Origin: Enterocloster hominis (ex Liu et al. 2021)
GTDB lineage: Bacteria; Bacillota; Clostridia; Lachnospirales; Lachnospiraceae
Assembly: GCA_014385265.1 (NCBI GenBank)
Contig: JACRTJ010000013.1
Span: forward strand, 62,001 to 126,000
Length of the DNA stretch: 64,000 nt
Direction: 5' to 3'
In this document: one piece after another, positions 25,475 to 33,174 of the stretch
Layout: each line of letters begins with the position of its first letter
Position numbering within the stretch: the stretch's first letter is position 1
Position numbers and translations under genes: made by a program
Notes under the pieces: generated by a model
The model's input: the letters and a program-made list of their open reading frames with translations, nothing else
The model's database searches: none
Told to the model about the DNA's origin: nothing

Positions 25475-27136
25475 TTATCCTTTCACTATCATGTCTCTGG
25501 CCGACCGGCCCGGCGGGATCATGGGGAGCACCTTTTCGTCCATACCGATATGGCAGTCGATGAGCACCGGTCCGTCGCTCTGATCCGCCTCGTCCAGGGC
25601 TTTCTTCAGCTCCTCCATGGTATGGGCAGAAACTCCTTTTGCCCCGAAAGCTGCTGCCAGGGCCGGGAAATCCGTCCTCCGGTCCAGGGTGGTATGGGAG
25701 TAATGGCAATCGTAAAAGATCGTCTGCCACTGTCTCACCATGCCTAAAACATCGTTGTTCATCACCACAATGGTCAGGGGCAGGTTCTGGCTCACCGCCG
25801 TGGCCATTTCGTTTAAATTCATCCCGAAGCTTCCATCCCCGGTAAAAAGCACCGTCCGCTTTCTTCCGTTGGCGATGCAGCCTCCGATGGCGGCTCCCAG
25901 GCCGTAGCCCATGGTCCCCAGGCCGCCGGAGGTCAGAAGCCTCTGGGGCTTTTCAAATTTATAGAACTGCATGGTCCACATCTGGTGCTGTCCCACGTCG
26001 GTGGCCACCACCGTGTCCGCGTCCCCGTGGCGGTTCACCTCTTCAATGATCGCCCTGGGACTGAAGCCCTTTGCAGGCGGCAGGACCTCCGCGCTCTTAT
26101 ACTCTTCGATCTGGCGGAGCCAGTCCGGATGCTCACACTGAGGGAGCACATCCAGGATCCTTTGAAGGATCATCTTCACATCTCCCCACATGCTGATATC
26201 GGGACTCACATTCTTTCCGATCTCCGCCCGGTCGATATCGATATGGACCGTCATGCATTTGCTGGTATATTCATTCAGGTCGCCGGTGGCCCGGTCCGAA
26301 AACCGCACGCCCACAGCAAACAGCAGATCGCACTGGGACTGGGCCATGATGGAGGCGTACTGTCCGTGCATGCCGCACATGCCCAGGTTCAGCGGATAAG
26401 AGGCCGGCACTGAGGTGAGGCCCATCATGCTGAGTCCCACGGCCGCATCTAACCGCCTTGAAAGCTCCAGGACCTCTTTTTCAGCACCCGAGGCGATCAC
26501 GCCGCCGCCTGCATAAATAAACGGCCGCTTTGCTTTCTTTACCATTTCCAGCAGCTCGTCCAGGCTGCTGATGCTGGTCTTTCTCGCCTTCTTCACAGAA
26601 GGCGCCTTCATATCCGGATCGTATTCCCACTCCGCCGCCTGGACGTTTTTGGGGATATCGATGAGCACCGGCCCCTTCCTCCCGTCGTTGGCGATCTCAA
26701 AGGCCTCCTGGATCGTCTGCTGGAGATCCTTAATATCCCGCACCATGAAATTGTGCTTCACGATGGGCTGGGTGATCCCCACGATATCCACCTCCTGGAA
26801 GGAGTCCTTCCCCAGGCTGCTGACTGCCACGTTTCCTGTGATGGCCACCATGGGCACTGAATCCAGGTATGCGTTGGCAATGCCGGTCACCAGGTTGGTG
26901 GCTCCGGGTCCGCTGGTGGCCAGGACCACTCCTGTTTTCCCGCTGGCCCTGGCATAGCCGTCGGCCGCATGGGCCGCTCCCTGTTCATGGGCCGATAATA
27001 CATGGCGGATCCGGTCTGATGCCAGGTAGAGCTCATCATAAATATTTAAGACCGCGCCGCCCGGATATCCAAATATCACTTCCACTCCCTGATGGATCAG
27101 CTCCTCCACCAGGATCCGTGCACCATTCATTTTCAT
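25475..27136 (-). CDS. ilvB: Acetolactate synthase large (catalytic) subunit
   Basis: This ThDP-dependent enzyme condenses two pyruvates to acetolactate, or pyruvate and 2-ketobutyrate to acetohydroxybutyrate. The 553 residues have three domains. The N-terminal pyrimidine-binding domain carries the catalytic glutamate region VLSAHEQGAAHAADGYARAS. A central FAD-type domain follows. The C-terminal pyrophosphate domain has GDGSFGMNLNEMATAVSQNL and the metal ligands in VMNNDVLGMVRQWQ. It heads the ilv operon and is preceded by a branched-chain leader peptide and terminator, so expression should rise when charged branched-chain tRNAs fall. Confidence 0.96.
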   Translation of the reverse strand: MKMNGARILVEELIHQGVEVIFGYPGGAVLNIYDELYLASDRIRHVLSAHEQGAAHAADGYARASGKTGVVLATSGPGATNLVTGIANAYLDSVPMVAITGNVAVSSLGKDSFQEVDIVGITQPIVKHNFMVRDIKDLQQTIQEAFEIANDGRKGPVLIDIPKNVQAAEWEYDPDMKAPSVKKARKTSISSLDELLEMVKKAKRPFIYAGGGVIASGAEKEVLELSRRLDAAVGLSMMGLTSVPASYPLNLGMCGMHGQYASIMAQSQCDLLFAVGVRFSDRATGDLNEYTSKCMTVHIDIDRAEIGKNVSPDISMWGDVKMILQRILDVLPQCEHPDWLRQIEEYKSAEVLPPAKGFSPRAIIEEVNRHGDADTVVATDVGQHQMWTMQFYKFEKPQRLLTSGGLGTMGYGLGAAIGGCIANGRKRTVLFTGDGSFGMNLNEMATAVSQNLPLTIVVMNNDVLGMVRQWQTIFYDCHYSHTTLDRRTDFPALAAAFGAKGVSAHTMEELKKALDEADQSDGPVLIDCHIGMDEKVLPMIPPGRSARDMIVKG

Positions 27137-27267
27137 AAAGTCTTCCCCTTGTCTGGTTGATGGAAACAGATCTTCCGGGCCGCCTCCGCAGAAAATTTCC
27201 CTTCCGCCGCACGGCGGTCCCCGCAGAAAGCGTTTTTTATATCATAGGATGTACTTTCCCATGATAC

Positions 27268-27300
27268 AAAAAAACCTTACAGCGTCGTGCTGTAAGGTTT
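27268..27300 (-). terminator. ilv attenuator terminator
   Basis: A perfect 12-base stem, AAACCTTACAGC/GCTGTAAGGTTT, has a five-base loop. On the minus strand a T7 tract follows. It lies between the leader peptide and ilvB, where a transcription attenuator is expected. Confidence 0.9.
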
Positions 27301-27343
27301 CTCTCTATCCCAAATTTCTTTGAGTATACTGCCGTCAGATCCC

Positions 27344-27442
27344 TTAAGTTTCAGCATAACGCAAATAAGCATTCCCGTCCACGACGATAATGCTGCCAAT
27401 AATTCGGATCACGACTGCGATTAGTACCAATTCCATCATCAT
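27344..27442 (-). CDS. ilvB leader peptide (attenuation)
   Basis: This 32-codon reading frame starts with three consecutive ATG codons (27442, 27439, 27436) behind AAGGAG and ends with TAA at 27344. Fourteen of its 32 residues are Leu, Ile or Val, including ELVLIAVVIRIIGSIIVV. It sits between a promoter and a strong terminator upstream of ilvB. This is the standard form of ribosome-mediated attenuation: stalling at Leu/Ile/Val codons when their tRNAs are uncharged should favour an antiterminator fold. I did not find a T-box consensus, so a peptide leader is the better reading. The antiterminator partner sequence was not worked out. Confidence 0.85.
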   Translation of the reverse strand: MMMELVLIAVVIRIIGSIIVVDGNAYLRYAET

Positions 27443-27477
27443 TGTATCTGCGTCTCCTTCCCTTAATGTTAGTTTAT

Positions 27478-27505
27478 ATTATACAAATTTCATCTGAAAT
27501 TGCAA
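27478..27505 (-). promoter_or_regulatory. ilv operon promoter
   Basis: On the minus strand, TTGCAA (27500-27505), 16 bases and a perfect TATAAT (27478-27483). Transcription should begin about 27471, roughly 30 bases before the leader-peptide start. Confidence 0.8.
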
Positions 27506-27624
27506 GTGCTTTATTTTCATATTTTCCATAAATCTTGGTTATGGTACGACGAAACCGTACGCCCCGCTGCGGGGCCAGGCGGCCGGTCGTCTTCCCGGCA
27601 GAGTCACAGTGCTCCGGCCTTCGG

Positions 27625-28419
27625 TCATCTTCCCGGCAGGAACCGGTCTGCCGGCACATGGATGTCCACACTGAACGCCGTTTTTATAAGCCAGAGGAAG
27701 AACCACAGCACCAGCACCGGGATCACACAGTTAATGATGATCAGGACCGCCACTGCATCCACAAAGCGGCCCAGCGCCTTTTTGGCCTGATCCACTGCTC
27801 CATTGAGCTTCTCTCCTACCCCTAAGATCCAGCCGGACAGTCCCTTTTCCTCTCCGGATGCCTCCGCCGCTTCCTCTTCCACCGCTCCTGCGGCTTTTTC
27901 CGCCTCCTCAATGGTCTGGCTGACCTCAAAGGCCTCCTCGATCAGACTGCTGACCTTTAAGCTCGCGGGGATCACCATAAATATGGCAAGGCCGGTCACA
28001 GCAAGGCGCAGGGCTAAACGTTTTAAAACACCGGAGGATAAAAACATTCCCAGGATCCCCAGGACGCAGGCAGCCGGGATCAGAAGAGAAAAGGCCGCAT
28101 GGCCCGTAATGGCCAAAAGGAACTTCTCCAGCATCACAGCCCCCGCGGCGATCATCAGATAGCTCCCAAGCTCTGCGATCTGGTCCGCCAGGGGAGTCGT
28201 GGCGTCCCCCGGAATGGCTGCCACAGCGATGGAGCTGGCCGCCACAGCCGCCGTCATCTCCATGACCGTGATCTTCTTTTCCTCCAGGGCCTCCATGGAG
28301 GCCTTATGGTATTCCGGCGCAGATACTCTTTCCGATACTACAAAAGCCGAAAGCGCCGCCACTGCAAGCAGCACCAGGGCCAGGACCGTCTTCTGCATCA
28401 TATTTTTATTTAATTCCAT
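27625..28419 (-). CDS. Membrane protein of unknown function
   Basis: I do not recognise a named family. The 264-residue protein starts with a hydrophobic segment (VLALVLLAVAALSAFVV). It has three or four further hydrophobic segments (about residues 85-105, 115-135 and 140-155, plus LIIINCVIPVLVLWFFLWLI near 225-245). Before the last lies an acidic, alanine/glutamate-rich helical stretch (EVSQTIEEAEKAAGAVEEEA), likely a coiled coil outside or inside the membrane. It stands alone between the ilv leader region and a phosphoribosyltransferase gene. The product resembles uncharacterised proteins of Clostridia and Bacteroides in general form only. Confidence 0.75.
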   Translation of the reverse strand: MELNKNMMQKTVLALVLLAVAALSAFVVSERVSAPEYHKASMEALEEKKITVMEMTAAVAASSIAVAAIPGDATTPLADQIAELGSYLMIAAGAVMLEKFLLAITGHAAFSLLIPAACVLGILGMFLSSGVLKRLALRLAVTGLAIFMVIPASLKVSSLIEEAFEVSQTIEEAEKAAGAVEEEAAEASGEEKGLSGWILGVGEKLNGAVDQAKKALGRFVDAVAVLIIINCVIPVLVLWFFLWLIKTAFSVDIHVPADRFLPGR

Positions 28420-28510
28420 GTTCTGTTATCCTTTCTCTTATGGTACGGCTTTCTCTCACGGAATGGGGACCCCGGAAGGACCGGCTGCCGGCCACTTTTT
28501 CCTATGGCAT

Positions 28511-28543
28511 AAAAAAGGCGTCCAGGGACAGCCGCAGGACGCC
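28511..28543 (-). terminator. Terminator of phosphoribosyltransferase gene
   Basis: GGCGTCC and GGACGCC pair around a 13-base loop. On the minus strand TTTTTT follows. It lies just past the stop codon at 28561. Confidence 0.85.
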
Positions 28544-28560
28544 GTTTTTCGTTTTCCCGT

Positions 28561-29199
28561 TTACAGTTTTGAATATCCGTATGGATTGATCAGCGCATCC
28601 AGCTTCTTTCCTTCCTTGCAGATCGGGCAGTTGCGGTAATCGCTGAACATATAATCCGGCAGCTCCCGCTTTCCGAATACGGATTTGATGGGGATCCCGT
28701 TCATCTCGTCCAGGGCGCTGAACACTGCCGATACGCTCTGGATGATGCCGCCGTAATACTGGATTCCCTCGATGCCCTTGTTGATGGTAAGACCCGTGGT
28801 CACGGTGGCAGTCAGAAGGATCACATTCTTCCCGTTTAACATGGGACGGAAATTATCCTTGAACATGATCTGGCTGTTGCTGTTGAATTCGGGCTTGATG
28901 ATATAAATGGTCTTGTGGGCGTTCAGGGACAGGAAGCCGCCCTTTGTCAGCTCCTCTGCCAGAAGCGTTCCGATGACCTCTGTTCCTTCCATGCATACGA
29001 TGGTATCCACGACCATGTCGTACAGGTACATATGTACCAGTGCCCTAGCGATCTCCTGGGCCTCACTGACGCGGCTCTTGATGGTCGTCAGATCGATATA
29101 ATAATTGGTGTGGGCATGGTTGGTGGCAAAATGGCCTTTTGTGACCTTTAAGCCAACGTCGGTTCCGGGTGCATAAATTTTCTCGTACTTCAGCTCCAT
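28561..29199 (-). CDS. Orotate-phosphoribosyltransferase-like protein
   Basis: This 212-residue type I phosphoribosyltransferase homologue is found in many Clostridia. The PRPP-binding loop region reads NVILLTATVTTGLTINKGIE, in which the usual acidic pair of the PRPP motif (DD/DE before T-TG-T) is replaced by TAT; catalysis may therefore be altered. The C-terminus bears a CPICKEGKKLDALINPYGYS motif with a CxxC pair, not part of standard PyrE, possibly zinc-binding. It is transcribed alone from its own promoter. Family annotation as orotate phosphoribosyltransferase is by similarity only; the true base substrate is uncertain, and no pyr genes are nearby. Confidence 0.75.
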   Translation of the reverse strand: MELKYEKIYAPGTDVGLKVTKGHFATNHAHTNYYIDLTTIKSRVSEAQEIARALVHMYLYDMVVDTIVCMEGTEVIGTLLAEELTKGGFLSLNAHKTIYIIKPEFNSNSQIMFKDNFRPMLNGKNVILLTATVTTGLTINKGIEGIQYYGGIIQSVSAVFSALDEMNGIPIKSVFGKRELPDYMFSDYRNCPICKEGKKLDALINPYGYSKL

Positions 29200-29255
29200 A
29201 GATCTGCCTCCTTTTCATAGGGTTCACGTACATAACCGTTCAGATATCTGACTCT

Positions 29256-29284
29256 ATTATACTAAACCTTCCGAGGTATCACAA
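29256..29284 (-). promoter_or_regulatory. Promoter of phosphoribosyltransferase-like gene
   Basis: On the minus strand, TTGTGA (29279-29284), 17 bases and a perfect TATAAT (29256-29261), about 50 bases before the start codon. Confidence 0.75.
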
Positions 29285-29343
29285 GAAAAATTTACACATT
29301 TTATCTATTTTTTTGAAATAGAGTTACTATTTTCCCATTTCCT

Positions 29344-30219
29344 TTACCAGGCCAGCACCTCATGACCGTCCTCGGTCACCAGCACCATGATCTCCCACTG
29401 GGCCGACGGCTTCCCATCCTCCGTATAAATGGTCCAGCCGTTTCCATCGTCCACAAAGATCTCGTCGCCGCCCATGTTGACCATGGGTTCAATGGTAAAG
29501 ATCATGCCCGGGGCCATGAGCATTTCCGTTCCCCGACGGGTCACATAGCTGACAAAGGGATCCTCATGGAATTCCAGTCCCACGCCGTGGCCTCCCACAT
29601 CCTCCACCACTGTATAGCCGTGCTTTTTCACATGGTCATGGACGGCCTGGCCCATGTCTCCCAGATATCCCCATGGCTTCACCTCCTGGAGTCCCTTTTC
29701 CACCGCTTCCCTGGTGACGCGCACCAGCTTCTCCTTTTCCGGTCCCACATCCCCGATCATAAACATACGGGAGGAATCGGAATAATAGCCGTGGAGGATG
29801 GTGGACACATCCACGTTGATGATATCGCCCTCCTTTAAGACCACGTCCTCTGACGGGATCCCGTGGCACACCTGGGCGTCGATGGAGGTGCAGACGCTTT
29901 TGGGGAAGCCCTCATAGCCCAGAGGAGCCGGGATCCCTCCGTGCTTTGTTGTATAATCATACACCCACTGGTCGATCTCCGCCGTTGTGATCCCGGCCCT
30001 GATCCGCTCTGCCACGTAGTCCAGCACCGCCACATTGAGCTTTCCGCTCTCCCGGATCCCCTGGATCTGCTCCGGCGTTTTTATGATCTTGTGGGACGGC
30101 ACCTCATGGCCCATGAACCGGGCCCTGCTCACCTTCCTGTCGAATTCCTGGTGGCACTGGCCGTAGGGCTTTCTGCTCCCGCACCAGCATGGGTCTCCGC
30201 TTCCGATTCTCTTTAACAT
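29344..30219 (-). CDS. map: Methionine aminopeptidase type I with N-terminal SEC-C zinc motif
   Basis: This enzyme removes the N-terminal methionine from new proteins in the cytoplasm. The 291 residues start with a SEC-C motif (PCWCGSRKPYGQCH, about residues 10-23), a small zinc finger thought to touch the ribosome. The catalytic pita-bread domain has metal ligands in INVDVSTILHGYYSDSSRMF (Asp), GHGVGLEFHEDP (His) and IFTIEPMVN (Glu). SEC-C-bearing forms are common in Clostridia, often as a second copy beside the short ribosomal-operon form. It abuts yaaA with no gap, so the two are cotranscribed. Confidence 0.94.
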   Translation of the reverse strand: MLKRIGSGDPCWCGSRKPYGQCHQEFDRKVSRARFMGHEVPSHKIIKTPEQIQGIRESGKLNVAVLDYVAERIRAGITTAEIDQWVYDYTTKHGGIPAPLGYEGFPKSVCTSIDAQVCHGIPSEDVVLKEGDIINVDVSTILHGYYSDSSRMFMIGDVGPEKEKLVRVTREAVEKGLQEVKPWGYLGDMGQAVHDHVKKHGYTVVEDVGGHGVGLEFHEDPFVSYVTRRGTEMLMAPGMIFTIEPMVNMGGDEIFVDDGNGWTIYTEDGKPSAQWEIMVLVTEDGHEVLAW

Positions 30220-31026
30220 TTATTTTTCCTCTTTTCCATGATTTTTTATGAACACAAAGCTGTTTTCCTCCGAATGCTCCGGGGAATACCCGTAGCCGGA
30301 TACGGAAAACCCTTTGACCGCTTCCACATCTGTAACGTTGTTTTCTGCCAGAAAACGGACCATCTCTCCTCTGGCCATTTTGGCCTCCGTGGCCTTTATC
30401 TTTACTTTTCCGTCCTTCAGCACGCCAAAGACGCAGGTAACAAACCGGATATCCGGCGTCAGGAACGGCTCGATGGCTTTGCTGTATTCCCTGGAGGCCA
30501 GGTTTAAGATCACCGGCGTATTTTCTGCCTTCCCGCTGCTGCCCGGCTCCGTCTCCTCTTCTGTCTTTCCGGTCAGCTCCTCAAACAGACTGCTCCCCCA
30601 GAAATCGTACAGGTCCTTCTTTCCATCCACTGCCAGCCTGGCCTGCATTTCCAGGCGGTAGGGAGTTACCCGGTCGTCGGGCCGCAGGATCCCGTAAAAA
30701 CCGCTCAGGATCCGCAGATGGTTTTTTACGTATTCCCACTGACCATGGGAAAACAGGTGGGGCGCCATATACTGGTACTGGATCCCCACATAGGAAAGAA
30801 GGGCCGGCGTCAGCGCCCGGTCCAGATCCATGGCCTGGTACCGTTCAAAATTTTCCCGTGTGATCCGGTCGTTGGCCTTAAACAGCTCTTTAAGCTCCTC
30901 TTCCGACATGGAGCAGAGCCGTTCATGCAGCCGTTTTGTCCGGTCCAGAAACACCGGAAAACCGCCGGGTTCAAACATGTCACTGCGTTCTTCCATTTTC
31001 TTTGCGGGGGAAATAATGATCTTCAT
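30220..31026 (-). CDS. yaaA: YaaA/DUF328 family peroxide-stress protein
   Basis: This cytoplasmic YaaA-family protein has 268 residues. In E. coli YaaA limits free iron during peroxide stress and has a DNA-binding fold. The start at 31026 is set by AAGGAGCGAAAACATCTG and the family N-terminus MKIIISPAKKM; a longer in-frame version reaching 31167 has an unrelated leader. Conserved stretches are LYDFWGSSL, VILNLASREYSKAIEPF, FGVLKDGKVKIKATEAKMAR and VKGFSVSGYGYSPEHS. It is cotranscribed with map and divergent from pcp. In an anaerobe an oxidative-stress role is reasonable but untested. Confidence 0.92.
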   Translation of the reverse strand: MKIIISPAKKMEERSDMFEPGGFPVFLDRTKRLHERLCSMSEEELKELFKANDRITRENFERYQAMDLDRALTPALLSYVGIQYQYMAPHLFSHGQWEYVKNHLRILSGFYGILRPDDRVTPYRLEMQARLAVDGKKDLYDFWGSSLFEELTGKTEEETEPGSSGKAENTPVILNLASREYSKAIEPFLTPDIRFVTCVFGVLKDGKVKIKATEAKMARGEMVRFLAENNVTDVEAVKGFSVSGYGYSPEHSEENSFVFIKNHGKEEK

Positions 31027-31042
31027 CAGATGTTTTCGCTCC

Positions 31043-31071
31043 TTGCATATTTTTCCAGCCTTCGGTATAAT
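31043..31071 (+). promoter_or_regulatory. Putative pcp promoter
   Basis: TTGCAT (31043-31048), 17 bases and a perfect TATAAT (31066-31071). It would give a leader of about 150 bases that contains a very G+C-rich stretch with CTCCGGCTCCGGC repeats (31081-31150). Confidence 0.6.
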
Positions 31072-31229
31072 GAGGATATCAGAGGGCCGCGCTCCGCGGC
31101 CCGGGACTCCGGCTCCGGCACTGGATATTTCCGGCTCCGGCCCGGGTCCCCGCCACTTATCATACATTCACAGAATGGGTTTGTCAAACCATTCTGCACA
31201 GGGGTGTACCGCAGGAAAGGGGAAACGTC

Positions 31230-31871
31230 ATGAAGGTATTAGTCACAGGGTTCGATCCGTTTGGCGGCGAATCCATAAATCCGGCCTGGGAGGCCGTAAA
31301 ATGTATCAGAAATGAGATCGCCGGGGCAGAGATCGTCACCATGCAGATCCCGACCGTAGTCGGCAGATCCATCGAAAGGATCCATGAAAAGATGAAGGAG
31401 CTCCAGCCGGATATGGTCATAAGCGTCGGCCAGGCAGGCGGCAGGTTCGGCGTAACGCCGGAGCGGGTAGCCATCAACATCACCGATGCCAGGATCCCCG
31501 ATAACGAAGGAAACCAGCCCATTGACGAGCCGGTATTTGCGGATGGGGATGCCGCGTACTTCAGCAATCTTCCCGTGAAGGCCATGGTCCAGGCCATCAA
31601 GGACGCCGGATATCCGTCCAGTCTGTCCAACTCCGCCGGAACCTATATCTGCAACCATGTGATGTACGGGATCCTCTATTATATCCATAAGGAATTCCCG
31701 GATGTCCGCGGCGGCTTTATCCATGTACCATACGCCGCATCCCAGGCAGTCAATAAGCCCAATACGCCGTCCATGGCCATTGCAGACATCACCGCAGCCC
31801 TGGAGGCCGCCATTGAGGCCGCCGTCCGCAACACATGCGATATCCGGGCAGTGGGCGGGGAGATCCATTAA
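31230..31871 (+). CDS. pcp: Pyrrolidone-carboxylate peptidase (pyroglutamyl peptidase I)
   Basis: This cytoplasmic cysteine peptidase removes N-terminal pyroglutamate from peptides. The 213 residues match the C15 family. The N-terminus is [20 protein letters not shown], the catalytic glutamate is in [18 protein letters not shown] (about residues 70-87), and the nucleophile cysteine is in [15 protein letters not shown] (about residue 144). The histidine is in GFIHVPYA (about residue 166). GGAAAGGGGAAACGTC precedes the ATG. It is alone on the plus strand, followed by a strong terminator. Along with the Opp operon and S9 peptidase further on, it fits a peptide-using lifestyle. Confidence 0.96.
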   Translation: MKVLVTGFDPFGGESINPAWEAVKCIRNEIAGAEIVTMQIPTVVGRSIERIHEKMKELQPDMVISVGQAGGRFGVTPERVAINITDARIPDNEGNQPIDEPVFADGDAAYFSNLPVKAMVQAIKDAGYPSSLSNSAGTYICNHVMYGILYYIHKEFPDVRGGFIHVPYAASQAVNKPNTPSMAIADITAALEAAIEAAVRNTCDIRAVGGEIH

Positions 31872-31927
31872 GGGGATAGTCCGCCCCGGCGTATATAAAA
31901 TATCAGTTTCAACTGAAAAATCATATC

Positions 31928-31976
31928 AAATACGTCCTGTAAGAGCATACATGCTCTGATGCAGGGCGTATTTTTG
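31928..31976 (+). terminator. Terminator of pcp
   Basis: A two-part hairpin (ATACGTCCTG and AGAGCA pairing with TGCTCT and CAGGGCGTAT) is followed by TTTTTG. The A-tract on its 5' side would let it work in the other direction too. Confidence 0.85.
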
Positions 31977-32058
31977 TTTTTCTCATCTTCCAGTCCGCTA
32001 TCCGCGAAAATCACAAAGTCTTTTGCGGGAAGCGGTCCTGCCTCATAAAAACAAATCA

Positions 32059-32088
32059 TTGACTGCACGCGGCGTGCAGTCTTACGCT
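32059..32088 (+). promoter_or_regulatory. MerR-type promoter with operator dyad
   Basis: GACTGCACGC-G-GCGTGCAGTC (32061-32081) is a perfect palindrome lying between TTGACT (32059-32064) and a poor -10, TACGCT (32083-32088), with an 18-base spacer. A dyad between slightly over-spaced -35 and -10 boxes is the hallmark of MerR-family promoters, so this is probably the autoregulated promoter of the next gene. Confidence 0.75.
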
Positions 32089-32111
32089 GAAAAGGAAGAT
32101 GAGGTAATGAT

Positions 32112-32444
32112 GTGGAAGCGAAAACGTTGCGAGAAATATGCGCCGGTACCGGAGTATCCAGGCGTACCATCCAGGGATATGAAAAAGCCGGGCTGGTTTC
32201 TGCCTCCGGTAAAAATAAATATGGCCACCTGCTCTATGACCAAGCGGCAGAGGAACGGATCCGGAACATCCGTTTCTATCAGCAGATCGGGTTTCCGGTC
32301 CGCGAAATATCCGGGATTATTGACGCTTCCATCCCAGTGAAGCGCAAAGCCCTAAAAAACAGGATCAAGGCGTTAAAAAGGGAGCAGGATGAGTTGAAAC
32401 GTCTGATAGAAAAAGCGTTGAAGCTGCTGGACTCGCTCTCATGA
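32112..32444 (+). CDS. MerR-family transcriptional regulator
   Basis: This is a small regulator of 110 residues. The N-terminal winged helix reads TLREICAGTGVSRRTIQGYE, then KAGLVSASGKNKYGHLLYD, with the MerR wing and IRFYQQIGFPVREI. A coiled-coil dimer helix forms the C-terminus (NRIKALKREQDELKRLIEK). There is no separate effector domain, so the ligand is unknown. The start is a GTG, eight bases after GAGG. Its own promoter carries a perfect dyad, which indicates autoregulation. The next gene, a wall-binding-like secreted protein, follows by 62 bases on the same strand and may be cotranscribed. Confidence 0.88.
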   Translation: MEAKTLREICAGTGVSRRTIQGYEKAGLVSASGKNKYGHLLYDQAAEERIRNIRFYQQIGFPVREISGIIDASIPVKRKALKNRIKALKREQDELKRLIEKALKLLDSLS

Positions 32445-32506
32445 TACGCTGCCGGCAGGAACGTTCCCAAGAATTACCAAAAAACATTATACTAGGAGGA
32501 ATCATA

Positions 32507-33094
32507 ATGAACATGAAGAAAACAGCGCTCGCTGGAGTCTGTGCTGCGGCCATGACAATTTCCATGGGGCTCACCGCCTTTGGAGGACAGTGGCGATCTG
32601 ATGCCAACGGCTGGTGGTACCAAAACGAGGATGGAAGCTATCCAGCAGACGCCTGGCAGTGGATCGACGGAAACAGTGATGGAGCAGCCGAATGTTACTT
32701 CTTCGACAGCCAGGGATACTGTATGACGAATACTGTAACCCCCGACGGCAGCACGGTGAACGAGTATGGAGCCTGGACCATAAATGACACGGTCCAGGTG
32801 AAGGCTTTCCCCAGGGAATCCAGAGCCACAGATGGAATCCGGTCCGAATTTAAAAAGGCGCTGGATACATATGAGCAGTTTTTCGACGAGTACTGCGCCT
32901 TCATGAACAGGTACTCCGATTCCGGTTACAGCCCCGAAATGATGGGAGACTATCTCGCCTTCCTCTCAAAGTACCAGGAAGCCATGGATAGCCTTAACCG
33001 ACTGGATAACCAGGAATTAAATAACTCAGAGCTTCTGTATTATCTGGAGGTCACTGAGCGCATCACCCAGAAACTGACGGAAGTTTCCCTGTAA
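32507..33094 (+). CDS. Secreted protein with a wall-binding-like repeat and helical C-terminal domain
   Basis: I recognise only parts. The 195-residue product starts at 32507 behind AGGAGGAATCATA and has a signal peptide (MNMKKTALAGVCAAAMTI...GLTAFG). Residues about 28-75 resemble two choline-binding/cell-wall-binding repeats (GWWYQNEDGSYPADAWQWID, then ECYFFDSQGYCMTN). The C-terminal half (about residues 100-195) is helical, with FKKALDTYEQFFDEYCAFM, and resembles an uncharacterised domain (possibly DUF6591) seen in other Clostridial secreted proteins. It is likely exported and held at the wall. It ends before a bidirectional terminator shared with uxaA. Confidence 0.75.
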   Translation: MNMKKTALAGVCAAAMTISMGLTAFGGQWRSDANGWWYQNEDGSYPADAWQWIDGNSDGAAECYFFDSQGYCMTNTVTPDGSTVNEYGAWTINDTVQVKAFPRESRATDGIRSEFKKALDTYEQFFDEYCAFMNRYSDSGYSPEMMGDYLAFLSKYQEAMDSLNRLDNQELNNSELLYYLEVTERITQKLTEVSL

Positions 33095-33126
33095 TTAGGA
33101 AGGGATTGTAAAGACTGTGTGAATTT

Positions 33127-33174
33127 AAAAAAAGAACGTATGGGCGGCCCCTTCTGGAGCCGCCCATACGTTTT
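33127..33174. terminator. Bidirectional terminator between wall-protein gene and uxaA
   Basis: A perfect 12-base stem, CGTATGGGCGGC/GCCGCCCATACG, with T-runs on both strands lies between two convergent genes and touches the uxaA stop codon. Confidence 0.92.

Noticed and set aside
27268-27474. T-box riboswitch upstream of ilvB
   Set aside because: I found no T-box bulge consensus; a leader peptide rich in Leu/Ile/Val with a terminator explains the region better.
31239-31868. 209-codon antisense frame across pcp
   Set aside because: It is antisense to a well-conserved peptidase gene and lacks motifs and a ribosome site.
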